The position numbers and the translations under genes were made by a program. Under the pieces are notes generated by a model, which saw only the letters and a program-made list of their open reading frames with translations, was not told where the DNA came from and searched no databases. 64,000 bases of DNA from Anaspis maculata (taxonomy: Eukaryota; Arthropoda; Insecta; Coleoptera; Scraptiidae): positions 1,736,001 through 1,800,000 of the forward strand of contig OX421968.1 in assembly GCA_949128115.1 (NCBI GenBank), in the 5' to 3' direction. Of the stretch, positions 34,260 to 44,923 are shown piece after piece; the first letter of the stretch is position 1; every line of letters begins with the position of its first letter.

Positions 34260-37200
34260 CTCAAGACTTATAAACCTGTGCACGCATGGACCTTGTCAGG
34301 TTGAGTGATTTTTTTGCAGACCTGATTGGGTTTTTTGACGCAAAATCCACTCTGAAACGTAAAGCTGTGCACATGGACCTCGTCAGGTCTAGTAGTTTTT
34401 TTTTTTAAGACCTGATTTGGTTTTTCGACGCAAAATTAACTTGGACTTATAAACCTGTGTACATGGACCTCGTCAGGTTCAGTAATTTTTTTGCAGACCT
34501 GATTCGGTTTCTTTTGACGCAAAATTCACTCTGAAACGTCAAGTTGTGCACATGGATCTCGTCAGGCTTGGTATATATATTTTTTGAAGACCTGATTTGG
34601 TTTATTGATGCAAAATCAAGTTGGACACATAAAGCAGTGTACATAGACCTCGTCAGGTCTAGTAGTTTTTTTTTTAAACCTGATTTGATTTTTTGACGCA
34701 AAATTCACTCTGAAACGTAAAGCTGTGCACATGGACCTCGTCAGGTCTAGTAGTTTGTTTTTTTTGAAGACCTGATTTGGTTTTTCGACGCAAAATTAAC
34801 TTGGACTTATAAACCTGTGTACATGGACCTCGTCAGGTTCAGTGATTTTTTTGAAGACCTGATTTGGTTTCTTGACGCAAAATCAAGTTGGACACATAAA
34901 ACTGTGCACATGGACCTCGTCAGGTCTAGTAGTTTTTTTTTTGAAGACCTGATTTGGTTTTTTGACGCAAAATTAACTTGGACTTAAAAACCTGTGTGGA
35001 TGAACCTCGTCAGGTTCAGTGATTTTTTTACAGACCTGATTCGGTTTCTTGACGCAAAATCAACTCTGAAACGTCAACTTGTGCACATGGACCTCGTCAG
35101 GTTTTTTAGCGCATTTTCCATCTTGATGAAAATCGCAACCGCTTTGTCCGTCCGTCCGTCCGTCCGTCCGTCCGTCCGTCCGTCCGTTCCTCGAACTCCA
35201 CCCAAACTAGACCACCTAGCTTTCTAATTTTTTCGCTGTTACATAGCTGCCACTCCCAAAGGAGGGCTAGGCTATATTGGATGTCTATATTGCGCCGCCA
35301 ACATAGAGAAAACCGCCCCCGATAAACTTGAAATAACATAATATTGCACTTTCTACCAGACTTGATGCTCTGGTGTTCTCATTTTTTGAATAATACATAG
35401 TTGCCACTTATAAACGTGAGCCAAGAAACATTCCGTCATCAATATGCGCCGCCGACATGAAAAAACTGCTAAAAACCGCCCCCAATCACTTTAAAATGAA
35501 AAACATGAACTCGAAGACATAGCGATCTGATTCTTTCGGTATATGAATAGCTGACTAAAAATGGGAAAGGATAGGCTACTTTTGGTTAGTCGCCGCCCCC
35601 AGATTCCGCCCCCAAACGATAAAAAGTGCAATAAAATGAAAAACATAAACCCGAAGTTATAGCGATCTGATTCTTTCGGTATATAAATAGCTGACAAAAA
35701 TGGGAAAGGATAGGCTACTTTTGGTTAGTCGCCGCCCCCAGATTCCGCCCCCAAACGATAAAAAGTGCAACTTTCACAAATGTTACTGATTGAGATGTTC
35801 CCTCAAACATTTAGGAACTGTCAACTCAAATTGTGCAACATTTGCTCAGCCGAACGCTGCCGTTCCCACACGCCGCCCCCAAAGTAAGAGATAAATGAAA
35901 AACATGAACCCAAAGACAAAGTGATCCAAGTTTTTCGCTATATGGATAGCTGACTAAAAATGAAAAAGGATAGGCTACTTTTGATATGGCGCCGCCTCCA
36001 GCTTCCGCCCCCAAAAGAGAAAAAGTGCAACTTTCAACAATTTTCACTGATTTAGCTGATACTGTTACCTCGAAGATTTAGAAACTCTTGACTCAAACTG
36101 TGCAAGAATTTCATTGCCAAACTCTGCCGCTCCCACACGCCGCCCCCAAAGTGAGAGATAAATGTAAAACATGAACCTGAAGACATAGCGATCTAATTCT
36201 TTCACTATATTGATAGCTGACTGAAATTGGAAAAATATAGGCCACTTTTAATTAGCCGCCGCCTCCAGCTGCCGCCTCCAAACAAACAAAAAATGCAACT
36301 TTCACAATTTTCACTGATTGTCATATTTCCCTCACATTTAGAAACTCCCAACTCAAACTGTGCAACAGTTACTTTGCCGAATGCTGCCGCCCCCACACGC
36401 TGCCCTCAAAGTGAGAGATGAATGAAAAACATAAACCCGAAGACATATCGATCTAATTCTTTCGCTATATGGATGGATAGCTAACTAAAAATGGGAAAGA
36501 ATAGGCTACCTTTGACATGGCGCCGCCTCCAACTTCCACCCCCAAAAGAGAAAAAGTGCAACTTTCAATAATTCCCACTGAATTACATTTTAATGTTACC
36601 TCAAACATTCAGAAACTCCCAACTCAAACTGTGGAAGAATTTCTTTGCCAAACTCTGCCGCTCCCACACGCCGCCCCCAAAGTAAGAGATGAATGTAAAA
36701 CATAACCCTGAAGACATAGCAATTAAATTGTTCCGCTATATAGATAGTTGACTAAAATGGGAAGATATAGGCCACTTTTGATTAGTCGCCGCCTTCAGCT
36801 CCCGCCCCCAAACAAAAAAATGCAACTTTTACAATTTTCATTGATTGTCATATTTCCTTAAACATTTAGAAACTCTCAACTCAAACTGTGCAACAGTTAC
36901 TTTGCAGAATGTTGCCACCCCCACACGCTGCCCTCAAAGTAAGAGATAAATGGAAAACATGAACCCGAAGACATAGCGATCTAATTATTTCGCTATATGG
37001 ATAGCCGACTGAAAATGGGAAAGAATAGACTACTGCTGATTAGTCGCCGCTCCCAGCTCCCGCCCTCAAACAAAAAAATATATTGATGAGTGAAAGAATT
37101 TTCATTCAAATCTATTTCATTGGCAAGTACCCCATTCTGATAACACAATATCACAATGAGTTTCGAGTGAAGAAAGTGGGCAAGGAATGGTGTTTCTCCT

Positions 37201-37600
37201 TCAACCAAATATCTTTACGTTCACAATATGACTCTTTGAGAAAATGCGCTACTGAGACTCACGCACGTGAAGGCATACTCACTTGTTTTTTTTTTGAAGC
37301 CCTGATTTGATTTTTCGACGCAAAATCCGCAAAATCAACTTAGACACATGCATGGACCTCGTCAGGCTCAGTAATTTTTTTTGCAGATCTGTTTCGTTTT
37401 TTTCTTTTGACGCAAAATCCACTCTGAAACGTGAAGCTGTGTACATGGACCTCGTCAGGTTCAGTAATTTTTTTGCAGACCTGATTCGGTTTTTTGACGC
37501 AAAATTGACCTATACTCATAAATCGGTGTACACACTACACAGACCTTGTCAGGTTCAGTATTTTTTTTCAAGGCCTGATTAGGTTTTTCCACAGAAATAA
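34260..37600. repeat. ~89-bp minisatellite, split by HINE-A copy 2
   Basis: The marker CATGGACCTCGTCAGG recurs near 34288, 34375, 34464, 34552, 34642, 34732, 34822, 34909, 34998 and 35089, then after the HINE-A near 37350, 37444 and 37540. Each unit also has GACCTGATTTGGTTTTTTGA and CGCAAAAT. Alternate units are more alike, suggesting a dimeric (about 178-bp) higher-order repeat. Confidence 0.88.
35106..37285 (+). mobile_element. HINE-A copy 2, inside the minisatellite
   Basis: 5' end TTAGCGCATTTTCC, about eight to nine GTCC units at 35139-35187, seven ~260-bp units (35460-37200), and 3' end GAAAATGCGCT plus hairpin TCACG-CA-CGTGA and CACTTG. Both junctions are in T runs and the minisatellite resumes directly (GACCTCGTCAGGTTT before, TTTGAAGCCCTGATTTG after). 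Non-coding. Confidence 0.82.
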
Positions 37601-37689
37601 ATTTGGGTTAGTTGATTTTTGACTCAGTGCTTCTCTTCTCCCGTCTCAAACTCTCAAATCATTTGTCTTTACAACAATTGTACATTCAC

Positions 37690-37980
37690 CTATTGCCCAA
37701 TTTCGATTTTCACGGTTTTTCTTTCTAGACCTTTTTTTTTCGATTTTTTGTTTCTCGATCTGTTGCTTTTTGACGTTTTGTTTTTCGACCAATTGTTTTT
37801 CGACCAATTGTTCTTCGACCTTTAGTTTTTCGACATTCTGTTATTCGATATTATGTATTTTCGACCATATGTATTTCGATCATCATCACTTTCGATATAT
37901 TGTAAATTCGACCTTTTCTTTTTCGACCTTATGCATTCGATGTTTTGTTTTCGACCTTTTGTTTTTCGTTCTTTTTTCCG
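37690..37980. repeat. TTTTCGACC/TTTTCGATT array, right arm
   Basis: Inverted counterpart of the array at 33770-34065, with units such as TTTTTCGACCAATTG and TTTCGACCTTTTG. Ends at TTTTTTCCGTCAC, the complement of GTGACGGAAAAAAG at 33757. Confidence 0.85.
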
Positions 37981-37995
37981 TCACTCGTATAGGTA

Positions 37996-38485
37996 CAGTT
38001 CAATTCTTAAAACATGCACCTTACGTCACGAATTTATTTTCGAGTTATGCGCAACGTTATTGTCATGTATCACCGTGTTGAAAAGAAACAGCATCATGGA
38101 CTATCATGTCTTTAAAGGTGCGTTCAGTCAGCTTATTTAGCCGCAAGTTTTGATTTTAGTCGTAAGCACAGCATCGCTCATTGGCTGATCTGAAGAGGCT
38201 GGTTCATGACAGCCAATGAGCATCGCTGCGCTTACGACTAAAATTAAAACTTGCGGCTAAATAAGCTGACTGAACGCACCTTTACACGCTTTATTGGTAA
38301 AAGCATAATGATGACAAAGATAACTGCATAAATCCAGTCGTGGCTCATACTGCTTGTCTCGCCCTGTCGGTGCCGGTCTATGATGCCGGTACGAGCATCT
38401 CTACAAACTGCGACTTACGTCTCGGTATTAATTCATAGGTATATACGATTGATGACGTAAAGTGCATCTTTTAAGAATTGAACTG
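37996..38485. mobile_element. TA-flanked TIR element (490 bp) in the right arm
   Basis: The left end CAGTTCAATTCTTAAAA and its complement TTTTAAGAATTGAACTG at the right are flanked by TA (37994-37995, 38486-38487). Similarity continues inward through ATGCAC and TTACGTCA. Carries the MITE at 38115-38282. Confidence 0.78.
38115..38282. mobile_element. Hairpin MITE (168 bp), TA duplication
   Basis: Almost perfect inverted arms of about 53 bp from AAGGTGCGTTCAGTCAGC to its complement, including TTATTTAGCCGCAAGTTTT. The loop contains ATTGGCTG/AGCCAATGAG, a second small inverted repeat. TA at 38113-38114 and 38283-38284. The high arm identity suggests a young element. Confidence 0.85.
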
Positions 38486-38535
38486 TATTATTATTTTCGT
38501 CGCTTTGCTCACCGCACCAGTTGGTTTTCAGCCTA

Positions 38536-38824
38536 AGGTGTTCAACATTTTTATCATTATAACATACGAGATTCTATGATGCTAAGGCTGAAAATAGCAA
38601 ACAAAATAGCAATAATTTGGCGCGAGCCGTTTCAATTGGTTAGACCAAGCACATGTTGACCACACTTGTAGAAGATACAGTACAGTTTAGTTGTTCTAAA
38701 CGATACAATGTCTGATCAAAATACACTTCGCCTGCATTATTGAAAACTGATAAATCTACGATATCCAAGCTGGTATATTGTAATAATAAATAAATTAATA
38801 AATTAATAATCAACAATTACAATA
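38536..38824. other. Unassigned DNA
   Basis: No gene seen; A+T-rich with ATTAATAAATTAATAA simple sequence near 38785. Confidence 0.35.
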
Positions 38825-39012
38825 GGGTCATTCCATAGAATTTCAACGAACTTGATTTATTTTTGAAAGTTCGACCATCGAGTTCGGGGATGAAATTTGG
38901 CTCTTTTGTTTACCATAGTGTTACGATATGAAAAATATCAGCAATGATTTTTTCAGTCCAGTACGGCAGTGTAAAAAAATGAAGAAGTGGTAGGTGACAG
39001 GGAAATTCATAC

Positions 39013-39174
39013 TGTGGAGGGCTCGTATTACGGCCTTGGGTATAGGTAATGAGTAGAGTAGTAGTAGCACGACTATGCAGTTTGACTTTAGTATATTGAA
39101 TGAATCCTAATGATAATGCGTTATAATACGTAAACTATTCTATCCCTTCTCTAATGCTAAGCCTGTACCCCACA
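39013..39174 (-). repeat. 3' LTR (162 bp)
   Basis: The plus strand starts TGTGGAGGGCTCGTATTACG and ends CCCACA. Preceded on the minus strand by the purine tract AAGAGGGATGA. Confidence 0.9.
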
Positions 39175-39185
39175 TCATCCCTCTT
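39175..39185 (-). promoter_or_regulatory. Polypurine tract
   Basis: AAGAGGGATGA on the minus strand, directly upstream of the 3' LTR; primes plus-strand DNA synthesis. Confidence 0.65.
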
Positions 39186-39705
39186 ACAGAAAAAAAATAA
39201 AAATTCATTACTAGAAATTAAAATGAATTTTTTTTTGTGTATGCTTTTAGCCTTAAAATTAAATAACAATTTAGATTTATTATGATTAAATGAAAATATA
39301 CAATGCTTGCAAAATACTAACTTAGCTGAAAATTAAATAACATACATAAATACATATTATCATATTACGGTTAACGTCCGTCGCGTCATTTACTTTTTTG
39401 ACGATAAATTGACGCACAACACTGTAATTTAATACTAACACAATAAAACTAAAATTTGTAGTCAGCACCTAATTGCTTAGTTCATTTTATTAATTTGTCT
39501 ATGCGCTTCTTTTATAATGGGTAGATACTTACTTGTAGAAAATGAATTTAAATTTTGTTTTTTGAATGTGTTTTTTTTTTTGCTTATATTGGATTTGATT
39601 GAATATTTAGTACAGAAAAAGTAAGTTTTAAAAAGTGGAAGTTATGATTTGGCATATTTTTTGTTTGTTTTGCTGTAGGTATAAGTACGTGGTTAAAACT
39701 GTATT

Positions 39706-40092
39706 TTATCGAGATGCAAAATTCCTGTCCGGGGGTTTTTTGTGGCGTGTGATGACTTTCAAACCCTGGAACATCGGTCTCGATTCTGGAATTTTGATCT
39801 TTATGTCGGCGGGTTTCTTCGCGTGTATGTCGCGAATGTCTTTTTGGGACAGAACGATTGTAGGCAAAATTTCGCTTTCTTTGATACAATTTTTATCGAT
39901 CAATTTGGAATCGTTGAGTTTTCGTGATATATTGGACACTGACTTTTCTTTCACGGTTTTTTCGGTTATGGGTTTTTCTGCAATTTCCACGTAAGTTCCA
40001 ACGTAATATTCGGGGTTATTTTCCTCACAGAAGTCGTAACTCTTTAGGTCTGGGTACCGTTTATTAGTTTCTGGTGCAAATTTCTCAAGCAT
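39706..40092 (-). CDS. Unknown LTR-element ORF, downstream part
   Basis: 128 codons in the LTR element downstream of Gag. Charged and Lys/Glu-rich, with no catalytic motif of protease, RT, RNase H or integrase. The open sequence appears to continue the 40142-40420 frame after a frameshift near 40145, so the two may be one broken gene. Function not recognised; an accessory or residual gag/env-like product cannot be told apart. Confidence 0.4.
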   Translation of the reverse strand: MLEKFAPETNKRYPDLKSYDFCEENNPEYYVGTYVEIAEKPITEKTVKEKSVSNISRKLNDSKLIDKNCIKESEILPTIVLSQKDIRDIHAKKPADIKIKIPESRPMFQGLKVITRHKKPPDRNFASR

Positions 40093-40141
40093 AATCTCAG
40101 GGATTATTTTTGACTCAGTTTCTAGCGACTGGTCTATTGAC

Positions 40142-40420
40142 TTATCTACTTCTAAATTTTGGCACTCTGATTAGACTTTCTTCATGGTCCCTTATTGGCT
40201 GATGGCTGATTATTGCCGAGTTTTTGTGTCTAATCTGTTCGATTCCAACGATTCTTTCTTCTGGATTTTGTGGTTTTATTACACACATTTCCGCTTCGCG
40301 TGTGCAAGTTTCAAGTTCAACTATTGGTAATGTGTGCGTTGACAAAAATTTAGATCGCGTGTCATTCATTTCGTCATTACCATATTTTATTGACGGTGAG
40401 TTTTTCTCCGCGGTCATCAA
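40142..40420 (-). CDS. Unknown LTR-element ORF, upstream part
   Basis: 92 codons overlapping the Gag stop by a few bases in another frame. No recognised domain. Probably either the C-terminal half of a frameshifted Gag polyprotein or the start of a degraded second gene. Confidence 0.4.
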   Translation of the reverse strand: MMTAEKNSPSIKYGNDEMNDTRSKFLSTHTLPIVELETCTREAEMCVIKPQNPEERIVGIEQIRHKNSAIISHQPIRDHEESLIRVPKFRSR

Positions 40421-40917
40421 ACCTGTGTAGCAAAAATTGCTAGTTTTCTCGTTTTTAATTCGCGGTTTTCAAGACCATTAGAAAAACAGCTGATAGCTAA
40501 TTTTTCATTTGCCTGTTTCAAAATTTCAGTTGATCCCGCAACATCTCTGGATTGCGCTATCGTTAAGTCTACAAATAGCTGTTCAATCGATTTCCCAAAA
40601 TCATCCAAACTTGTACCTTTTTGTTTGGAAGAAATAAATTTTTGTGACAAACTCGCTGCGGATTTTTGACTTAAAAGTTTTTCTTTCATCTCTGCAATTA
40701 GTGCGGCATTAGACGGATAAGTTTGTTTTAAACGAAATTTAGCGTTTTCGGACAATCGCGTTTTCAAGACATACGTTGTCAAAAGTTTTTTACCGTCGGC
40801 ATTTAAAACCGTATCATAATATTCAATGGAATCAATAAGCTGTATGGTCACTTCTTCGCTACCGGTCATCAATGGCAAAAGACTTGCTGCCGTAAGGAGC
40901 TCAAATTTTTCACCCAT
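40417..40917 (-). CDS. Gag-like protein of LTR retrotransposon
   Basis: 166 codons starting MGEKFELLTAASLLPLM. Capsid-type region with LIDSIEYYDTVLNADGKKLL, VLKTRLSENAKFRLKQ and DDFGKSIEQLFVDLT, the helical pattern of insect Gypsy-type retrotransposon Gag that assembles the virus-like particle. It ends before any CCHC knuckle, so the nucleocapsid part is lost or shifted to the next frame. It lies about 765 bp inside the 5' LTR, the usual place for gag. Confidence 0.72.
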   Translation of the reverse strand: MGEKFELLTAASLLPLMTGSEEVTIQLIDSIEYYDTVLNADGKKLLTTYVLKTRLSENAKFRLKQTYPSNAALIAEMKEKLLSQKSAASLSQKFISSKQKGTSLDDFGKSIEQLFVDLTIAQSRDVAGSTEILKQANEKLAISCFSNGLENRELKTRKLAIFATQV

Positions 40918-41682
40918 TTTGCTAGAATTATGATTATTGTTACCTATACAATATTTTTATCGAAATAATCTCGCACGCAATAATATCTTACTGTTTAAAA
41001 TATTGATAATCACGATTAGGTTTATCAGCATATTATAAAACAATTAAATAATTATATGCGCAATTGGCATCCGTAGGTATACTTGTCCTTGCTGACGATG
41101 TATTTCTCCGTTGTCGTCTAGCATCTGATTGTACGTTGGCCGGGGGTCCAGTCACTGTAGCCTGGCTGATTTCTGGACCTCTGGGATCCGGATTTCTGGA
41201 TCGCTTCATCGAGGTCGAAGGGTGTCATCATCGCATCATACTGAACTGAGGGTTGATCATCTGTCGGAACTAATGGTACAGATGCGAAAGGATGGTAATC
41301 AAGATGGTTTTCGGTTTCGATTTTCTTTTTCGTATGCATCGGATGGCGGTTGAGCGATTTGTTGATTTTTAACAGGTGTAGGTACCTTTTTTCTTCTTAC
41401 GTCGCATTTGCAGGTCGGGTGGCGGGTGCGGTAATCTTCAAAATTTTCAAAATTCTCTTCCCATCATGCTGTGCTGCGCCTTTTGTGTTGCATGGCAGGA
41501 TATGACGTGGTAGGGTGGTGCGGTGGTCGGGTGGTTGGCGTAGTTTTTGGTTTCTGGTGGCACCTAGTTCAGCTCTTCCGGTTCGTAAAATTCATTTACG
41601 AATTTTCCTTCATTTTCCATGGCATGGGATGTTTAGTTCGGAATTTCCGCTCTCGTTGCACTTAGCACGCGTCAAGTTCATA

Positions 41683-41699
41683 TCCTGGCAGGATCGCCA
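41683..41699 (-). promoter_or_regulatory. Primer-binding site, probably tRNA-Arg
   Basis: On the minus strand TGGCGATCCTGCCAGGA follows the 5' LTR with no gap. TGG complements the tRNA CCA end. The rest fits, from memory, the 3' end of an insect tRNA-Arg; the tRNA identity is not verified. Confidence 0.7.
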
Positions 41700-41861
41700 T
41701 GTGGAGGGCTCGTATTACGGCAGCGGATATAGGTTATGAGTAGAGTAGTAGTAGCACGACTATGCAGTTTGACTTTAGTATATTGAATGAATCCTAATGA
41801 TAATGCGTTATAATACGTGAACTATTCTATCCCTTCTCTAATGCTAAGCCTGTACCACACA
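41700..41861 (-). repeat. 5' LTR (162 bp)
   Basis: Same length as the 3' LTR, with substitutions clustered near 41721-41727. On the minus strand it starts TGTGTGGTACAGG; a TATTATAA stretch could be the promoter. Confidence 0.9.
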
Positions 41862-42674
41862 ATACAAAATTATTGCTTTTTTCATTCTCAAGGTATTGTC
41901 TCAAAATGTCAGTCACAGATGATTTTGTACTGTCCTTGAGTTCAAGATTATTAGGTTACTTGTTTGAAAGGGCCTCAAAATTTTTGGGTTTAAAAAAAGG
42001 ATTGGTAATTTTTCGTCTTTTTTTTACATTTTTTCAACTTTTCTGCAGGCTTTAAAAATTGATCCTGTTCATATGAGAATGCTTTGAACAGGTTACTGGA
42101 AATATGATCTTCGCTCAATATTTTAGGCAAGTTGGGGCTCACCTGACCGATACTTGTAAAAAGTTGGGCGCAAATCAAAATTTGACTTTTTACGATTTTG
42201 TGGAAATTTGACATATTCAAAGCCCAATATCTCAGCTGAGGTAATGGGAATAATTCTGAAAATTGATCTTGGTTTGGCCGCTATCAAAACAAATATACAA
42301 TATCTTTTACAAGTTTGAGAAAAGTTTACAAGTAGCTAAATTACAGTCCCGAAAAACAGAAAAAAACTGCAAAATCGATATAAAATAGAAATGTTCAACG
42401 GCAGCAAAAAAAGTTGAGACATGTGGCAAGACCAACAAAATGATTAAGGAAACTCATGACAAGCTTGATTCGAACATTTATCCTATTTTTGTCTTTCAAA
42501 GTGGAAGTTTCGTAACATCGAATTGTCTTTTTATCAAAAAAAAAACAACTTTTTATCAAGTAGTACAATACAAATTTGTGTTTCTCTCGTGTATTTGGCA
42601 CAGTGTTTAAACCACTTAATCTTTCTTAAAGTAAAAGTGATGTAGTTATACTAATAATTTCTTCAGCTGGAACG

Positions 42675-42975
42675 TTATACGGAAGAAATGCTATCTGTAT
42701 TTTTCACACAAAAATCATACATATCCAACGGTGTTAGAATATGTTGTGCCATTGTCACAGAACGTTGCAGGCTGGTCTTTGCAACCGTTTTTATTATCAA
42801 CATTTCCCAAACCCCATCAAAATCGCCCTTGCCATGGGAGGTGAAAAAAGAAATCAGAATTAAGTTGGAAGTAGGTGGTAACATTGACTGACGAAATTCT
42901 TTTTTATTTTTGTACTGACTTGTGGCGCCGTCACGGACAGTTGCCTATTTTTGTTGGGAAAGCTACACCAAAAGT
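42675..42975 (-). pseudogene. Transposase remnant with DG-x3-QYKN and SHGKG-x2-DG motifs
   Basis: On the minus strand an open stretch reads RDGATSQYKNKKEF, then FFTSHGKGDFDGV, then KTSLQRSVTMAQHILTP and MYDFC. The order DG...QYKN, about 25-35 residues, FF-TSHGKG-x2-DG, then a SLQ segment and an ILTP segment matches, from memory, a conserved block in transposon-encoded proteins repeated in insect and cnidarian genomes. Stops and frameshifts lie upstream (to about 43480), so only a fragment survives. It sits in the loop of the transposon at 38825-44919, the expected place for its transposase. Confidence 0.6.
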
Positions 42976-44923
42976 TTTGCAAATAGTATCAATTTTCTCA
43001 AATTTTATTTCTTCAAAAATGAAATCTTCACTTTGGTAATTCAACATCGACATCTTCTGGGTCATCACAATTTTTTTATGCACGTAGGGCTCAACGACTT
43101 ACTTGGTATTGATAATTGTACTGAATGTTTTCTAGCTCTCATCATTTGCGATCCTTCCATTTTTCGTAATCCTTTGATGATTCTTTTTTATGTCGTCGGA
43201 ATGAATCGCAACATGCTTGGTGATATAAATGGTTGTATTTTTTCAAGAATTGAATTTTGTACAATTTACATAATTACAACAGTTCGGTAATTGTTGATTT
43301 ACCGAATCATAAACAAGGTTGTGACATCGTCTTTGTCAAAGCGCCCAGCAAAGAAAAACATCTTTACGAACAAAATTGAAAAATGTCTCAATATATCAGC
43401 AAGTGAATAACAACCTGAAGAAGAATAGAATCCTAGAACAAAAAGGCTATGAACAGAAGCTCTTAAGATACGCTGTTGCATTCACCGTCCATATAAACCA
43501 TTTTTGAAGAAACTAGACTGTGGAATAGCCTAATTGACTGAGGGAAAGATCTTTGTATCTAGCAGGCTGTTGTACAAGCATATTACACGAGGACATTTCC
43601 CATAGAAATCATTGTAGAACATATCTTACCATGCTCGCCGTTTTATTTTTTTGAACAATTTGTTAAGAAAACTAGTGTTTTGAAGAAAGAGCATTTTAAA
43701 TTAAAAAAAAACGCAGTGTAAGCAGGAAAAACTATTTAATTGTCGTAGGTACGAAATGAAATACAAGAAATAGGTAAAGCAATCGATGTTTGGATAAACA
43801 AGCCATTTTGAATCTTTTTGTGTATCATCATAAGGCATTCCGCTGTCCGCATTGTCAAGACCTGATCAAGCCCTTTATGATACAATCGCTCGCTTGCGAT
43901 CGGTTAAGTGAAATTTTCAAGTTTCAACTAGGGAAATTGTCAGTATGTAGGTACTTACGACACTTTTTCTCGGAGAAATATTGATTAAGTGGCGGCTTAA
44001 AAACCGTGATAAATATACAAGAGAACCACTTTGTTCCACCTGATAAAATCACTATTCGGTGCTACGAAACTTCTTCTTCTACCTCATTCAAAGATGTCCA
44101 ATTGAAAAAAAAAAGGATAAATGTTCGGATCAAGCTTGTCATAAGTTTTGTTCATCATTTTGTTAGTCTTGCCACATGTCTCAACTGTTTTTGCTGCGGT
44201 TGAACATTTTTATTTTATATCGATTTGGCAGTTTTTTCTGTTTTTTCGGGACTGTAATTTAGCTACTTGAAAACTTTTCTCAAACTTGTAAAAGATATTG
44301 TATATTTGTTTTGATAGCGGTTAGACCAAGGTCAATTTTCAGAATTTTTCCCATTACCCCAACTGAGATATTGGGCTTTGAATATGTCAAATTTTCACAA
44401 AATCGTAAAGTCAAATTTTGATTTGTGCTCAACTTTTTACAAGTATCGATCAGGTGAGCCCCAACTTGCCTAAAATATTGAGCGAAGATCATATTTTCAG
44501 TAACCTGTTCAAAACATTCTCATATGAACAGAATCAATTTTGACAGCCTGCAGAAAAGTTGGAAAAATGCAAAAAAAGACGAAAAATTAACAATCCTTTT
44601 TTAAAGCCCAAAAATTTTGAGGCCCTTTCAAACAAGTAACCTAATAATTTTGAGCTCAAGGACAGTACAAAATCATCTGTGACTGACATTTTGAGACAAT
44701 ACCTTGAGAATAAAAAAAATCAATAATTTTGTATGAATTTCCCTGTCACCTACCACTTCTTGATTTTTTTACACTGCCGTACTGGACTGAAAAAAATCAA
44801 TGCTGATATTTTTCATATCGTAATACTATGGTAAACAAAAGAGCCAAATTTCATCCCCGAACTCGATGGTCGAACTTTCAAAAATAAATCAAGTTCGTTG
44901 AAATTCTATGGAATGACCCAATA

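Larger units (their letters stand above)
33619..38533. mobile_element. TA-flanked inverted-repeat element built of satellite arrays (4.9 kb)
   Basis: The ends GGCTGAAAACATACTGGAGC (left) and the complement of GGCTGAAAACCAACTGGTGC (right) form about 38-bp TIRs, continuing GCGGTGAGCAA. TA flanks both (33617-33618, 38534-38535). Inside lie mirrored TCGAAA-type arrays (33770-34065 and 37690-37980) around an 89-bp minisatellite (34260-37600). A 5'-UTR-like GTGACGGAAAAAAGA segment is shared between arms. No transposase. Confidence 0.75.
39013..41861 (-). mobile_element. LTR retrotransposon with Gag, no recognisable Pol (2.85 kb)
   Basis: Two 162-bp LTRs (39013-39174, 41700-41861) that begin TG and end CA and differ at about 7 sites (about 4%). 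TSD ATAC at 39009-39012 and 41862-41865; the other arm of the host transposon shows the empty site. On the minus strand a primer-binding site follows the 5' LTR and a purine tract precedes the 3' LTR. The internal region of 2.5 kb carries Gag and two further frames but no protease, RT or integrase motif. It is a deleted or non-autonomous (LARD/TRIM-like) copy, probably Gypsy-type. Confidence 0.88.
38825..44919. mobile_element. Inverted-repeat DNA transposon with decayed transposase, AATA duplication
   Basis: The ends GGGTCATTCCATAGAATTTC and complement are flanked by AATA (38821-38824, 44920-44923). The arms are about 900 bp each: 38825-39012 plus about 41866-42595 at the left, and about 43990-44919 at the right. 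The LTR element at 39013-41861 sits in the left arm. Without it the transposon is about 3.24 kb. Its loop (about 42600-43990) holds a transposase remnant on the minus strand. Superfamily unresolved. Confidence 0.8.

Noticed and set aside
33770..37980. CRISPR-like array
   Set aside because: Units are contiguous and lack unique spacers, and the context is a eukaryotic transposon-rich region with no cas genes.
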